Source: Frankiales bacterium
GTDB taxonomy: Bacteria > Actinomycetota > Actinomycetes > Mycobacteriales > SCTD01
Length of the DNA stretch: 23,394 bases
NCBI GenBank assembly: GCA_025465145.1
Contig: JAODNS010000045.1
Span: 1 to 23,394, forward strand
Direction of reading: 5' to 3'
The position numbers and the translations under genes are program-made. Under the pieces are notes generated by a model. It did no database searches. It was not told the DNA's origin and worked only from the letters and a program-made list of their open reading frames with translations. This document shows positions 14,934-22,044 of this stretch, in pieces (the stretch's first letter is position 1; the number at the start of each line of letters is the position of its first letter).

Positions 14934-16326
14934 GGAAGACGCCGTGCACGTCCTCGCCCTGCTCGCCGCGGATAACCGGGTCGTAGACCCGCGCCGCGCC
15001 GTCGACGAGGTCCAGCGGCGCGTGGAAGCCCTCGTCGTGCAGCCGCGCCTTGGTCGGGTGCGGGCGCTCGTCGGTGATCCAGCCCGTGTCGACGCTGGTC
15101 ATGAGGATGCCGTCGGTCTCGAGCATCTCGCGCGCCGACGTGCGAGTCATCATGTTGAGCGCGGCCTTGGCCATGTTGGTGTGCGGGTGCCCGGCGCCCT
15201 TGTAGTACCGGCCGCCGAACTGCCCCTCCATGGCCGAGACGTTGACGACGTACGCACGGCGCGCGGGCGATGCGGCCATGGACGGGCGCAGCCGGCTGAC
15301 CAGGACGAACGGCGCCGTGACGTTGCACAGCTGGACCTCGAGCATCTCCAGCGGGTCGACCTCGGAGACGGTGCGCGTCCAGCTGTTGACCGCGTCCAGG
15401 TCCGGTACGAGCCCGCCCGCGTCGATGGCGGTGCCGGCCTCGACCCGCGCCAGCGACGCGGATCCGCTGGTGAGGGCGAGCGCCGTGAGGTTGTGCGCGT
15501 CGAACGAGTGCTTCTCGTCAGCGGTGCCCACCAGTGCGGCCGGACCGTGGCCGAGGTCGACCACCTCCGGCAGCGGGCCGCCCGGCAGCGCGGCCGACTC
15601 CGCCGCGACGAGCTGGCTGTACGAGCCGGCCGTGCGGCGGACCGTCTGGGCGGCGTTGTTGATGAGGACGTCGAGCGGCCCCTGCGCGGCGACCTCGTCG
15701 GCCAGCGCGACGACCTGCTGCGGGTCACGCAGGTCGATGCCGACGATCCGCAGGCGGTGCAGCCAGTCCGCGCTGTCCGGCATCGAGGCGAACCTGCGCA
15801 CGGCGTCGTTCGGGAAGCGCGTCGTGATCGTCGTGTGCGCGCCGTCGCGGAGCAGCCGCAGCGCGATGTACATCCCGATCTTCGCCCGGCCACCGGTCAG
15901 CAGCGCGCGCCGGCCGGTCAGGTCGGTCCGGGCGTCCCGCCGAGCCCAGTTGCACTCCGCGCAGGCGGGGCACAGCTGGTGGTAGAAGGCGTGCACCTGC
16001 CGGTACCGCTCCTTGCAGATGTAGCAGGCCCGCGCCCGGTGCAGCGTCCCGGCGACGGCGTCCGAGGTGCCCGGCGCCAGCGGACGGCCGAGGGTCTCGT
16101 CGTCGATCCGGTCCGGGGCGGCTGTCGCGGTCGCCGCCGTCACCACCGCGTCCTCCGCCAGCCGCTCCTCGTGCCGGTCCTTGCGGCGGCGCACCTTCAC
16201 CTGCTTGAACAGCCGCGCGGTCGCCCGCCGCACCGCGAGCGCGTCCGGGTGGTCCACCGGCAGCTCGTCCAGCTCGCGGAAGACGGCGAGCGCCGTCTCG
16301 AGGCGAGCTGGGTCGATGCCGGTCAC
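14905..16326 (-). CDS. Atypical SDR with N-terminal Cys4-type cluster, Thr replacing the catalytic Tyr
   Basis: A 473-residue protein. About 100 N-terminal residues of unknown role precede a Cys-rich segment (Cys101, 104, 119, 122, 125: CYIC, LCPACAEC), probably a zinc ribbon. A Rossmann SDR domain follows, with LLTGGRAKIG (142-151), LINNAAQ (221-227) and Ser364 in VNVSAMEG. At the usual YxxxK site the sequence is HTNMAK (Thr383, Lys387), so the catalytic Tyr is Thr; nearby Tyr374 and Tyr375 could substitute. Conserved-looking stretches (GGRYYKGAGHPHTNMAKAAL, TSVDTGWITDE) argue for a functional, specialised family rather than decay. The GTG at 16324-16326 is chosen for the TAGACT hexamer 8 nt upstream; the frame is open to 16770 but overlaps the divergent gene. 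Substrate unknown. Confidence 0.88.
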   Translation of the reverse strand: MTGIDPARLETALAVFRELDELPVDHPDALAVRRATARLFKQVKVRRRKDRHEERLAEDAVVTAATATAAPDRIDDETLGRPLAPGTSDAVAGTLHRARACYICKERYRQVHAFYHQLCPACAECNWARRDARTDLTGRRALLTGGRAKIGMYIALRLLRDGAHTTITTRFPNDAVRRFASMPDSADWLHRLRIVGIDLRDPQQVVALADEVAAQGPLDVLINNAAQTVRRTAGSYSQLVAAESAALPGGPLPEVVDLGHGPAALVGTADEKHSFDAHNLTALALTSGSASLARVEAGTAIDAGGLVPDLDAVNSWTRTVSEVDPLEMLEVQLCNVTAPFVLVSRLRPSMAASPARRAYVVNVSAMEGQFGGRYYKGAGHPHTNMAKAALNMMTRTSAREMLETDGILMTSVDTGWITDERPHPTKARLHDEGFHAPLDLVDGAARVYDPVIRGEQGEDVHGVFLKDYRPVPW

Positions 16327-16334
16327 ACCCGTCG

Positions 16335-16340
16335 AGTCTA
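16335..16340 (-). promoter_or_regulatory. -10 hexamer TAGACT for the atypical SDR gene
   Basis: TAGACT on the minus strand matches TANNNT and ends 8 nt before the GTG at 16326. There is no ribosome-binding site between them, so the transcript is probably leaderless or nearly so. Confidence 0.5.
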
Positions 16341-16375
16341 GGTACGTGGCCCCCCGCCGCCGACCGCTGCCGAGG

Positions 16376-16484
16376 AACCCAGAGCATCCACCCGCAGCGT
16401 GTCGCCGGCGGCGGCACGGGGTCGAGCCACAGACGCGCCCGTGCCGGATGCTCTGGGTTGCAGCAGGGGGCCGCTCGCGGCCCC
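16376..16484. repeat. Cluster of nested inverted repeats in a divergent promoter region
   Basis: Three perfect pairings are visible. AACCCAGAGCATCC (16376-16389) pairs with 16446-16459. GGCACGGG (16413-16420) pairs with CCCGTGCC (16438-16445), whose arm is contiguous with the outer arm. GGGGCCG (16467-16473) pairs with CGGCCCC (16478-16484) around a CTCG loop. The cluster lies between the SDR promoter (16335) and the acyl-CoA dehydrogenase promoter (16496), upstream of both predicted starts, so it would act on DNA (operator or cruciform) rather than as a UTR element. No T-run is present. Confidence 0.8.
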
Positions 16485-16495
16485 TCACCCGGCAG

Positions 16496-16501
16496 CACAA
16501 T
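16496..16501 (+). promoter_or_regulatory. -10-like hexamer CACAAT for the acyl-CoA dehydrogenase gene
   Basis: CACAAT differs from TACAAT at one base and ends 6 nt before the ATG at 16508. No ribosome-binding site is present, which is consistent with leaderless transcription. Confidence 0.45.
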
Positions 16502-16507
16502 GGCGGC

Positions 16508-18277
16508 ATGGCATCCGAGCTGCTGAGCCGCCGCGACCTCGACTTCCTGCTGTACGAGTGGCTCGACGTCGAGCAACTGACCAAGCGGGCCCGGCACGCC
16601 GACCACTCCCGCGAGACGTTCGACGCCGTGCTCGACCTGTCCGAGCAGGTGGCGACCACGCACTTCGCCCCGCACAACAAGAAGGCCGATGCGAACGAGC
16701 CGTACGTCGGCGACGACGGCAAGGTCGTCCTCATCCCGGAGGTGCGCGCGGCGCTGGAGGTATTCGCCAAGACCGGGCTGATCGCCAGCTCGATGGACTA
16801 CGAGGTCGGCGGCATGCAGCTGCCGGCGGTCGTCGCGGGCGCCTGCTTCGCGTGGTTCCAGGCCGCGAACGTCGGCACGTCCTCGTACCCGTTCCTCACC
16901 ATCGGCGGCGCGAACCTGCTGATCGCGCACGGCACGCCAGAGCAGGTCGAGACGTACGTCCGGCCGATGCTGGAGGGCCGCTGGTTCGGGACGATGTGCC
17001 TGTCCGAGCCGCAGGCCGGCTCGTCGCTGTCGGACGTGACGACGCGCGCCGAGCCGCAGGACGACGGCAGCTACCGGCTGTTCGGCAACAAGATGTGGAT
17101 CAGCGCCGGCGAGCACGAGCTGAGCGAGAACATCGTCCACCTCGTCCTGGCGAAGATCCCTGGCGGTCCGCCCGGCGTGAAGGGCATCTCGCTGTTCGTC
17201 GTGCCGAAGGTGCTCGTGGAGAGCGGCGAGCGCAACGACGTCGTGCTGGCCGGGCTCAACCACAAGATGGGCTACCGCGGCACGACCAACACCCTGCTCA
17301 ACTTCGGCGAGGGCGTGCACCGGCCGGGCGGCCAGGCGGGCGCCGTCGGGTTCCTCGTCGGCGAGCCGCACCGCGGGCTCTCGTACATGTTCCACATGAT
17401 GAACGAGGCGCGGATCGGCGTCGGGTCCGGTGCGACGGCGCTCGGCTACGCCGGGTACCTGAAGTCGCTGCGCTACGCGCGGGACCGCCCACAGGGCCGG
17501 CCGATCGCCGGCAAGGACCCGTCGGTGCCGCAGGTGCCGATCGTCCAGCACGCGGACGTGAAGCGGATGCTGCTCGCCCAGAAGTCGTACGTGGAAGGCG
17601 CCTTGGCGCTGAACCTCTACTGCGGCCGGCTGGTCGACGAGCAGCGGACGGCGGAGACCGAGCAGGAGCGGGCGAAGGCGCTGCTGCTGCTCGACGTGCT
17701 CACGCCGATCGCGAAGAGCTGGCCGTCCCAGTGGTGCCTGGAGGCCAACAGCCTCGCGATCCAGGTGCACGGGGGGTACGGGTACACGCGCGAGTACGAC
17801 GTCGAGCAGCTGTACCGGGACAACCGGCTCAACCCGATCCACGAGGGCACGCACGGCATCCAGGGGCTGGACCTGCTCGGCCGGAAAGTCGTCATGAACG
17901 GCGGCGCCGGCCTCGCCCTGCTGGCCGAGACCATCGGCGCCACGATCGCGCGCGCCGGCGAGCGCCCGGAGGCGGCGCAGCTGCAGGCGGCCGTGGACCG
18001 GGTGGTCGAGGTGACCGGCACGCTGTGGAGCGGCATGGACCCGGAGGTGGCGCTGGCCAACGCCTCGGTCTACCTGGAGGCGGTCGGGCACGTGGTGCTC
18101 GCCTGGATCTGGCTCGAGCAGCTCCTGGCCGCGGACGGCGAGGGCGACTTCTACGCCGGCAAGCGGGCGGCGGCCACGTACTTCTTCCGGTACGAGCTGC
18201 CCCGGACCGGGCCGCAGCTGGACCTGCTCGCCAGCCTGGACCGGACGACCCTGGACATGGCGGACAGCTGGTTCTGA
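16508..18277 (+). CDS. Acyl-CoA dehydrogenase, long DmdC/FadE5-like form
   Basis: FAD-dependent acyl-CoA dehydrogenase of 589 residues, longer than the usual 380-400 because of a C-terminal extension. This is typical of the DmdC (3-methylmercaptopropionyl-CoA dehydrogenase)/FadE5 subgroup. Features: N-terminal helical domain, FAD/substrate motif MCLSEPQAGSSLSDVTT, KMWISAGEHEL, and the catalytic base Glu446 in NPIHEGTHGIQGLDLLGRK. The extension (about 460-589) contains FFRYELPR, probably a helical domain. It catalyses the first oxidation of beta-oxidation; a long-chain substrate is more likely than methylmercaptopropionyl-CoA in this context, but sequence alone does not decide. ATG 16508 is chosen because MASELLSRRDLDFLLYEWL is the typical family start; the frame is open upstream but antisense to the divergent gene. 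Confidence 0.93.
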   Translation: MASELLSRRDLDFLLYEWLDVEQLTKRARHADHSRETFDAVLDLSEQVATTHFAPHNKKADANEPYVGDDGKVVLIPEVRAALEVFAKTGLIASSMDYEVGGMQLPAVVAGACFAWFQAANVGTSSYPFLTIGGANLLIAHGTPEQVETYVRPMLEGRWFGTMCLSEPQAGSSLSDVTTRAEPQDDGSYRLFGNKMWISAGEHELSENIVHLVLAKIPGGPPGVKGISLFVVPKVLVESGERNDVVLAGLNHKMGYRGTTNTLLNFGEGVHRPGGQAGAVGFLVGEPHRGLSYMFHMMNEARIGVGSGATALGYAGYLKSLRYARDRPQGRPIAGKDPSVPQVPIVQHADVKRMLLAQKSYVEGALALNLYCGRLVDEQRTAETEQERAKALLLLDVLTPIAKSWPSQWCLEANSLAIQVHGGYGYTREYDVEQLYRDNRLNPIHEGTHGIQGLDLLGRKVVMNGGAGLALLAETIGATIARAGERPEAAQLQAAVDRVVEVTGTLWSGMDPEVALANASVYLEAVGHVVLAWIWLEQLLAADGEGDFYAGKRAAATYFFRYELPRTGPQLDLLASLDRTTLDMADSWF

Positions 18278-18347
18278 GAACGGCTGACGGCGCGCCCCGC
18301 GCTGCGGCACCCTGCGTGCGTACGGGTTCGCGGACGAGGGGGACGAA

Positions 18348-19010
18348 GTGAGTGAGCTGACCGGCAAGGGCATCGGCATGCTGATGGCGATCCACGGCGC
18401 GGTCCGCCGCGATCTCGGCCGGGTGCGCTCGGCTGCGGCCGCGCTCGCGGACCCGGGGATCGCCGAGCGGGACCGCTCCGTGGGCGTGACCGGCCTGGCG
18501 ACGTACTGGAGCTGCTTCGCCCAGCAGCTGCACCACCACCACACGATCGAGGACACCGAGGTGTTCCCGTACCTGCGCCAGTCGCTCGCCGGGCGCGGCG
18601 CCGAGGTCCTCGACGACATGGCCGCCGAGCACGAGGCGATTGACGACGCGCAGGCGGCCGCCGAGGCCGCGCTCGACGAGCTGCAGGCCGCCCCGACCGC
18701 CGACAACGCGGTCGTCCTCGGCCAGCGGCTCGGCGCCTTCGCCGACGTCGTCGTCGCGCACCTCGCCCACGAGGAGGAGGCGGCGGTGCCGCTGATCATC
18801 GAGGGCTTCGACGACGAGTACTGGACCGCGTTCATGGGCCGCCGCCAGCAGGACGAGGGGCCGGACACGTTCCTGCCCTGGGTCCTCGACGGCGCGCCCG
18901 AGCCGATGTTCGCCGCGGTCACCGGCGAGATGCCGCCGCCCGTGCTGGACCTGCTGGTCGGCCAGTGGCGGCCGGCGCACGACGACCGGGTCGCGGCGCT
19001 CCCGACGTAG
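18348..19010 (+). CDS. Hemerythrin HHE cation-binding domain protein
   Basis: A 220-residue, mostly helical protein with the diiron ligand pattern of hemerythrin-like domains: His15 in AIHGAVRRDL, LHHHHTIEDTEVFPYL (about 61-76), AAEHEAI and VAHLAHEEEAAVPLI. It probably binds two iron ions and O2 or NO, or acts in iron or redox homeostasis; many actinobacterial homologues are uncharacterised. No TM or signal peptide. The GTG start has GAGGGGGA at 18336-18343 (4-nt spacer), one of the clearer ribosome-binding sites here. It lies 70 bp after the acyl-CoA dehydrogenase and 18 bp before the alcohol dehydrogenase. Domain call strong; function inferred. Confidence 0.9.
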   Translation: MSELTGKGIGMLMAIHGAVRRDLGRVRSAAAALADPGIAERDRSVGVTGLATYWSCFAQQLHHHHTIEDTEVFPYLRQSLAGRGAEVLDDMAAEHEAIDDAQAAAEAALDELQAAPTADNAVVLGQRLGAFADVVVAHLAHEEEAAVPLIIEGFDDEYWTAFMGRRQQDEGPDTFLPWVLDGAPEPMFAAVTGEMPPPVLDLLVGQWRPAHDDRVAALPT

Positions 19011-19015
19011 CCGCC

Positions 19016-19021
19016 TAGGGT
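19016..19021 (+). promoter_or_regulatory. -10 hexamer TAGGGT for the alcohol dehydrogenase gene
   Basis: TAGGGT fits TANNNT and ends 7 nt before the ATG at 19029. GGAGG at 19023-19027 is too close to the ATG for normal spacing, so leaderless initiation fits better. Confidence 0.5.
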
Positions 19022-19028
19022 CGGAGGC

Positions 19029-20108
19029 ATGGTCCGCGCCGCCGTCCTGACCGAGACCGGAGCCCCGCTCCGCGTCACCGACATCGACCTGCCCGAGCCC
19101 GGCCCCGGCCAGGTACGGGTGAAGGTCGCAGCGACGGGCGTCTGCCACAGCGACCTGTCGCTGGCACGCGGCACGCTGCGTCAGTCGGTCCCCGCGGTGC
19201 TCGGCCACGAGGCGGCCGGCACCGTCGTCAGCGTCGGCGCCGGCGTCGACCGCTGCGCGCCCGGTGACCGGGTCGTCCTGTGCTGGGCGCCCCCCTGCGG
19301 GCAGTGCTGGTTCTGCGGCCAGGGCGAGCCCTGGCTCTGCGAGCGCTCGTCCGATGCCGCCGCCGCCCCGTACGCGACCTACGAGGGCACCGACCTCTAC
19401 CCGGGCCTGTCCACCGCCGGCTTCGCGGAGGAGACGGTCGTGTCCGAGCGCGCCGTCCTGCCGGTACCGGACGGCGTGCCGCTCGAGCAGGCGGCCCTCG
19501 TCGGCTGCGCGGTCATGACCGGCGTGGGCGCGGTGCTCAACACCGCGAAGGTGCAACCCGGGCAGAGTGTCCTCGTCGTCGGGCTCGGCGGCGTCGGCTT
19601 GTCCGTCGTCCAAGGCGCACGGCTGGCCGAGGCGGGCCAGGTCGTCGTCGTGGACCGCTCCCCCGAGAAGCTGGAGCTCGCCCGCAGCATGGGCGCCACT
19701 GACGTGCTGGAGGCCGGCGGCGAGCTGCCGAAGCAGGTCCGGGCCCTGACCGAGAAGCGCGGCGTCGACCACGCCTTCGACTGCGTGGGGCTGGCCGAGA
19801 CGATCCGCGCGTCCTGGGGGTCCACCCGACGCGGCGGCATGACGACGATCGTCGGGATCGGCGGCAAGGAGCAGCAGGTCACGTTCAGCGCGCTCGAGCT
19901 GTTCCACTTCGCGCGCACGATCACCGGCTGCGTCTACGGCTCGACCGACCCGATGACGGACATCCCGAAGATCCTGGGCTACGCCGCGCAGGGACGCCTC
20001 GACCTCGGCAGCCTCATCAGCAGCACGATCGGGCTGGACGACATCGACGCCGCGTTCGCGGAGATGGAGAAGGGCGTCGGCGCCCGCGCCGTCGTCGTAC
20101 CCGCCTAG
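19029..20108 (+). CDS. Zinc-dependent alcohol dehydrogenase (MDR family)
   Basis: A 359-residue medium-chain dehydrogenase. Catalytic zinc ligands: Cys39 (GVCHSD), His60-Glu61 (GHEAAG) and Cys160 (VGCAVMTG). Structural zinc: Cys90, 93, 96 and 104 (CGQCWFCGQGEPWLC). The Rossmann motif is VGLGGVGLSV (184-193), and Asp209 at the end of the second strand indicates NAD. It oxidises alcohols to aldehydes or ketones, closest in look to the class III-like and arylalcohol dehydrogenases of actinobacteria. Mycothiol or glutathione dependence cannot be judged from motifs. The following SDR gene starts on the base after the stop, so the two are made together and may act on the same alcohol/carbonyl pair. 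Confidence 0.94.
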   Translation: MVRAAVLTETGAPLRVTDIDLPEPGPGQVRVKVAATGVCHSDLSLARGTLRQSVPAVLGHEAAGTVVSVGAGVDRCAPGDRVVLCWAPPCGQCWFCGQGEPWLCERSSDAAAAPYATYEGTDLYPGLSTAGFAEETVVSERAVLPVPDGVPLEQAALVGCAVMTGVGAVLNTAKVQPGQSVLVVGLGGVGLSVVQGARLAEAGQVVVVDRSPEKLELARSMGATDVLEAGGELPKQVRALTEKRGVDHAFDCVGLAETIRASWGSTRRGGMTTIVGIGGKEQQVTFSALELFHFARTITGCVYGSTDPMTDIPKILGYAAQGRLDLGSLISSTIGLDDIDAAFAEMEKGVGARAVVVPA

Positions 20109-20837
20109 ATGGACCTCGGCTTGGCCGGCCGGGCCTTCGTCGTCACCGGCGGCTCGCGCGGCCTCGGGCGTGCCTGTGCTGAGGCGCTGCGCGCGGAGGG
20201 TGCTGAGGTCGTGGTGTCCGCGCGGACGGCTGCGGACGTGGATGCGGCGGCGCAGGAGCTCGGCTGCACCGGCGTCGTCGCCGACCTGGCCGATCCGGAC
20301 TCGGCGGGAAGGGTCGTTGATGCCGCCCTGTCCGCGTACGGCCGGCTCGACGGGGCGCTGGTGTCGGTGGGGGGTCCGCCCGCAGGCGCCGCACTGTCGC
20401 TGTCCGACGAGCAGTGGCACAGCGCCTTCGACAGCGTGTTCCTCGGCGCGGTACGGCTGAGCCGCGCTGTCGTGGACGCGCTGCCCGCCTCTGGTGGGGC
20501 GCTGGCGTTCGTGCTGTCGACGTCGGTGAAGGCACCTGTGCCCGGACTGGCCGCGAGCAACGGGCTGCGGCCGGGCCTGGCCATGCTGGCCAAGACGATG
20601 GCGGACGAGCTCGGACCGCGCGGGGTGCGCGTGAACGGGCTGCTCCCGGGGCGGGTGCTTACCGACCGGCTGCGCGAGCTGGGCATGGACCCGGCCGACG
20701 TCGGCGGCATCCCGCTGCGGCGGTTCGGCGACCCAGCGGAGTTCGGCCGCGTCGCCGCGTTCCTGCTGTCGCCGGCCGCGTCGTACGTGACCGGCACGAT
20801 GGTGCCCGTGGACGGCGGAGCGGTGCGCGCGCTGTAG
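20109..20837 (+). CDS. FabG-like SDR with non-canonical active site
   Basis: A 242-residue SDR with the cofactor motif TGGSRGLG (13-20) and Arg39 after beta-2 (VVSART), which favours NADP. The NNAG position reads VGGP. At the YxxxK site the sequence is SNGLR (Ser150, Arg154), so both the catalytic Tyr and Lys are replaced; Ser137 or Ser139 remains at the catalytic Ser strand. This is the pattern of the BKR-like atypical SDR subfamily, whose activity is less well established. The C-terminal YVTGTMVPVDGG is normal, so the protein is intact. The ATG directly follows the alcohol dehydrogenase TAG (0-bp gap). Annotation as 3-oxoacyl-ACP reductase would be an over-call. Confidence 0.88.
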   Translation: MDLGLAGRAFVVTGGSRGLGRACAEALRAEGAEVVVSARTAADVDAAAQELGCTGVVADLADPDSAGRVVDAALSAYGRLDGALVSVGGPPAGAALSLSDEQWHSAFDSVFLGAVRLSRAVVDALPASGGALAFVLSTSVKAPVPGLAASNGLRPGLAMLAKTMADELGPRGVRVNGLLPGRVLTDRLRELGMDPADVGGIPLRRFGDPAEFGRVAAFLLSPAASYVTGTMVPVDGGAVRAL

Positions 20838-20843
20838 GAGGGG

Positions 20844-20849
20844 TACGAC
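20844..20849 (+). promoter_or_regulatory. TACGAC hexamer 6 nt upstream of the 55-aa gene
   Basis: TACGAC (TANNNT except the last base) precedes the ATG at 20856 by 6 nt. The same hexamer at the same spacing precedes the next gene, at 21043-21048. AGGAGG at 20837-20842 is an alternative ribosome-binding site but is about 13 nt away. Confidence 0.35.
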
Positions 20850-20855
20850 GCGGTC

Positions 20856-21023
20856 ATGAGTGAGCAGACGCCGGACCTGGGCAAGGGCACTGACATCGAC
20901 GCCGCCGAGCTGGACGTCGAGGCGCCGGCGGAGAAGACGGCGACCTCGGACGCCGAGGCGTTCGTCGAGGACGCCGACGGCGCGGGCGGCACCGGCGGGC
21001 TCAACGCCGGCGGCGCCGGCTGA
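20856..21023 (+). CDS. 55-aa acidic Gly/Ala-rich protein, unknown function
   Basis: A short gene easily missed by length cut-offs. The protein begins MSEQTPDLGKGTDIDAAELD, is rich in Asp, Glu, Ala and Gly, and ends with a Gly-rich tail (GGTGGLNAGGAG). It has no Cys and no hydrophobic segment and is probably disordered. The frame is supported by near-uniform G/C third positions and by its fit between the SDR stop (20837) and the acetyltransferase start (21055). No family is recognised. Confidence 0.6.
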   Translation: MSEQTPDLGKGTDIDAAELDVEAPAEKTATSDAEAFVEDADGAGGTGGLNAGGAG

Positions 21024-21042
21024 AAGCAGTCGCCACGGGTGG

Positions 21043-21048
21043 TACGAC
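21043..21048 (+). promoter_or_regulatory. TACGAC hexamer 6 nt upstream of the GNAT gene
   Basis: TACGAC ends 6 nt before the GTG at 21055, the same hexamer and spacing as before the 55-aa gene. No ribosome-binding site precedes the GTG. Confidence 0.35.
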
Positions 21049-21054
21049 AGCCTG

Positions 21055-22044
21055 GTGGAACTGCGGCCGGTACGGGACCTCGACGACCTGACGGCGTGGC
21101 ACCGGGTCGACGGGGCCACGTTCGCGGCTGACCACGTGGGGCTGCCGGCCGATCCGCTGGACGAGCTGCGACCGCTGCTCGACCCCGAGCCGATCGACGG
21201 CGGCGAGCGCAAGGTCCTGCTGCTCGGCTGCGACGGAGAGGACGTCGTCGGCGCCGTCAAGCTGATGATCCCCACCAGGGACAACCTCAGCTCGTGCAGC
21301 GTCGACGTGCGCGTGCACCCGGAGCGCCGGCGGCAGGGTCATGGCCGCGCGCTGCTCGCGCTTGCGCTGGAGGAGGTCACCGCGCTCGGTCGCACCCGCG
21401 TCTTCGGCGAGGTCCCGTCGCCGCTCACCGGCGGCGAGGGCGCGGCAGAGCCGGCGCTGCGGGAGGTCGGCGCGAGGCCCGTACTGCGCGAGGTGCGGCG
21501 GCTGCTCGACCTGCAGAGCCACCCGCCCGGGGCGGCACCGGCTCCGCCGGCCGGGTACCGGCTGGTGCAGTGGGTCGACCGGGTGCCGGACGAGCACCTG
21601 GAGGACATGGCGTACCTCATGCACCGGATGAGCACCGACGTGCCGCTGGGCGAGATGGACTGGGAGCCCGAGGTCTGGGACGGGGCGCGGTACCGCGACA
21701 AGGAGGCGTCGGCGGTGGCCGCTGGGCGGGTGCGGTACGCGACGCTGGTCGTGCACGGGGCGACCGGCCGCGCCGCCGGCTTCACCGACATCGGCGTCAG
21801 CCGGTACCGCTCGGACGTCTCGTACCAGTGGGAGACGCTCGTCGACCGGGAGCACCGGGGGCACGGACTCGGCCACGTCCTCAAGGCGCACAACCACCGG
21901 CTGCTGGTCGAGGGCTCCCCCGGCACGCGCTGGATCAACACCTGGAACGCCGAGACGAACAGCCACATGATCGCCGTGAACGAGCTGCTCGGGTTCGAGC
22001 CGGTGGAGTACTGGACGGAGTGGCAGCTGGACCGAGCCGACTAG
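21055..22044 (+). CDS. Tandem GNAT-family N-acetyltransferase
   Basis: A 329-residue protein with two GNAT domains. The first has VDVRVHPERRRQGHGRALL (acetyl-CoA pyrophosphate loop RRRQGHG, 91-97). The second has WETLVDREHRGHGLGHVLK (HRGHGLG, 267-273), followed by TWNAETNSHMIAVNELLGF, typical of actinobacterial two-domain GNATs. Such proteins acetylate small amines, aminoglycosides or peptides; the substrate is not predictable. The frame is open further upstream, but that part overlaps the 55-aa gene in another register. GTG 21055 gives a natural N-terminus (MELRPVRDLDDL). The TAG stop shares CTAG with the stop of the convergent methyltransferase gene. Confidence 0.9.
   Translation: MELRPVRDLDDLTAWHRVDGATFAADHVGLPADPLDELRPLLDPEPIDGGERKVLLLGCDGEDVVGAVKLMIPTRDNLSSCSVDVRVHPERRRQGHGRALLALALEEVTALGRTRVFGEVPSPLTGGEGAAEPALREVGARPVLREVRRLLDLQSHPPGAAPAPPAGYRLVQWVDRVPDEHLEDMAYLMHRMSTDVPLGEMDWEPEVWDGARYRDKEASAVAAGRVRYATLVVHGATGRAAGFTDIGVSRYRSDVSYQWETLVDREHRGHGLGHVLKAHNHRLLVEGSPGTRWINTWNAETNSHMIAVNELLGFEPVEYWTEWQLDRAD

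Noticed and set aside
15725..21284. Very long minus-strand open frames (over 1100 codons each) across the acyl-CoA dehydrogenase to GNAT region
   Set aside because: They are shadows of well-supported plus-strand genes with clear catalytic motifs, and their translations show no family signature.
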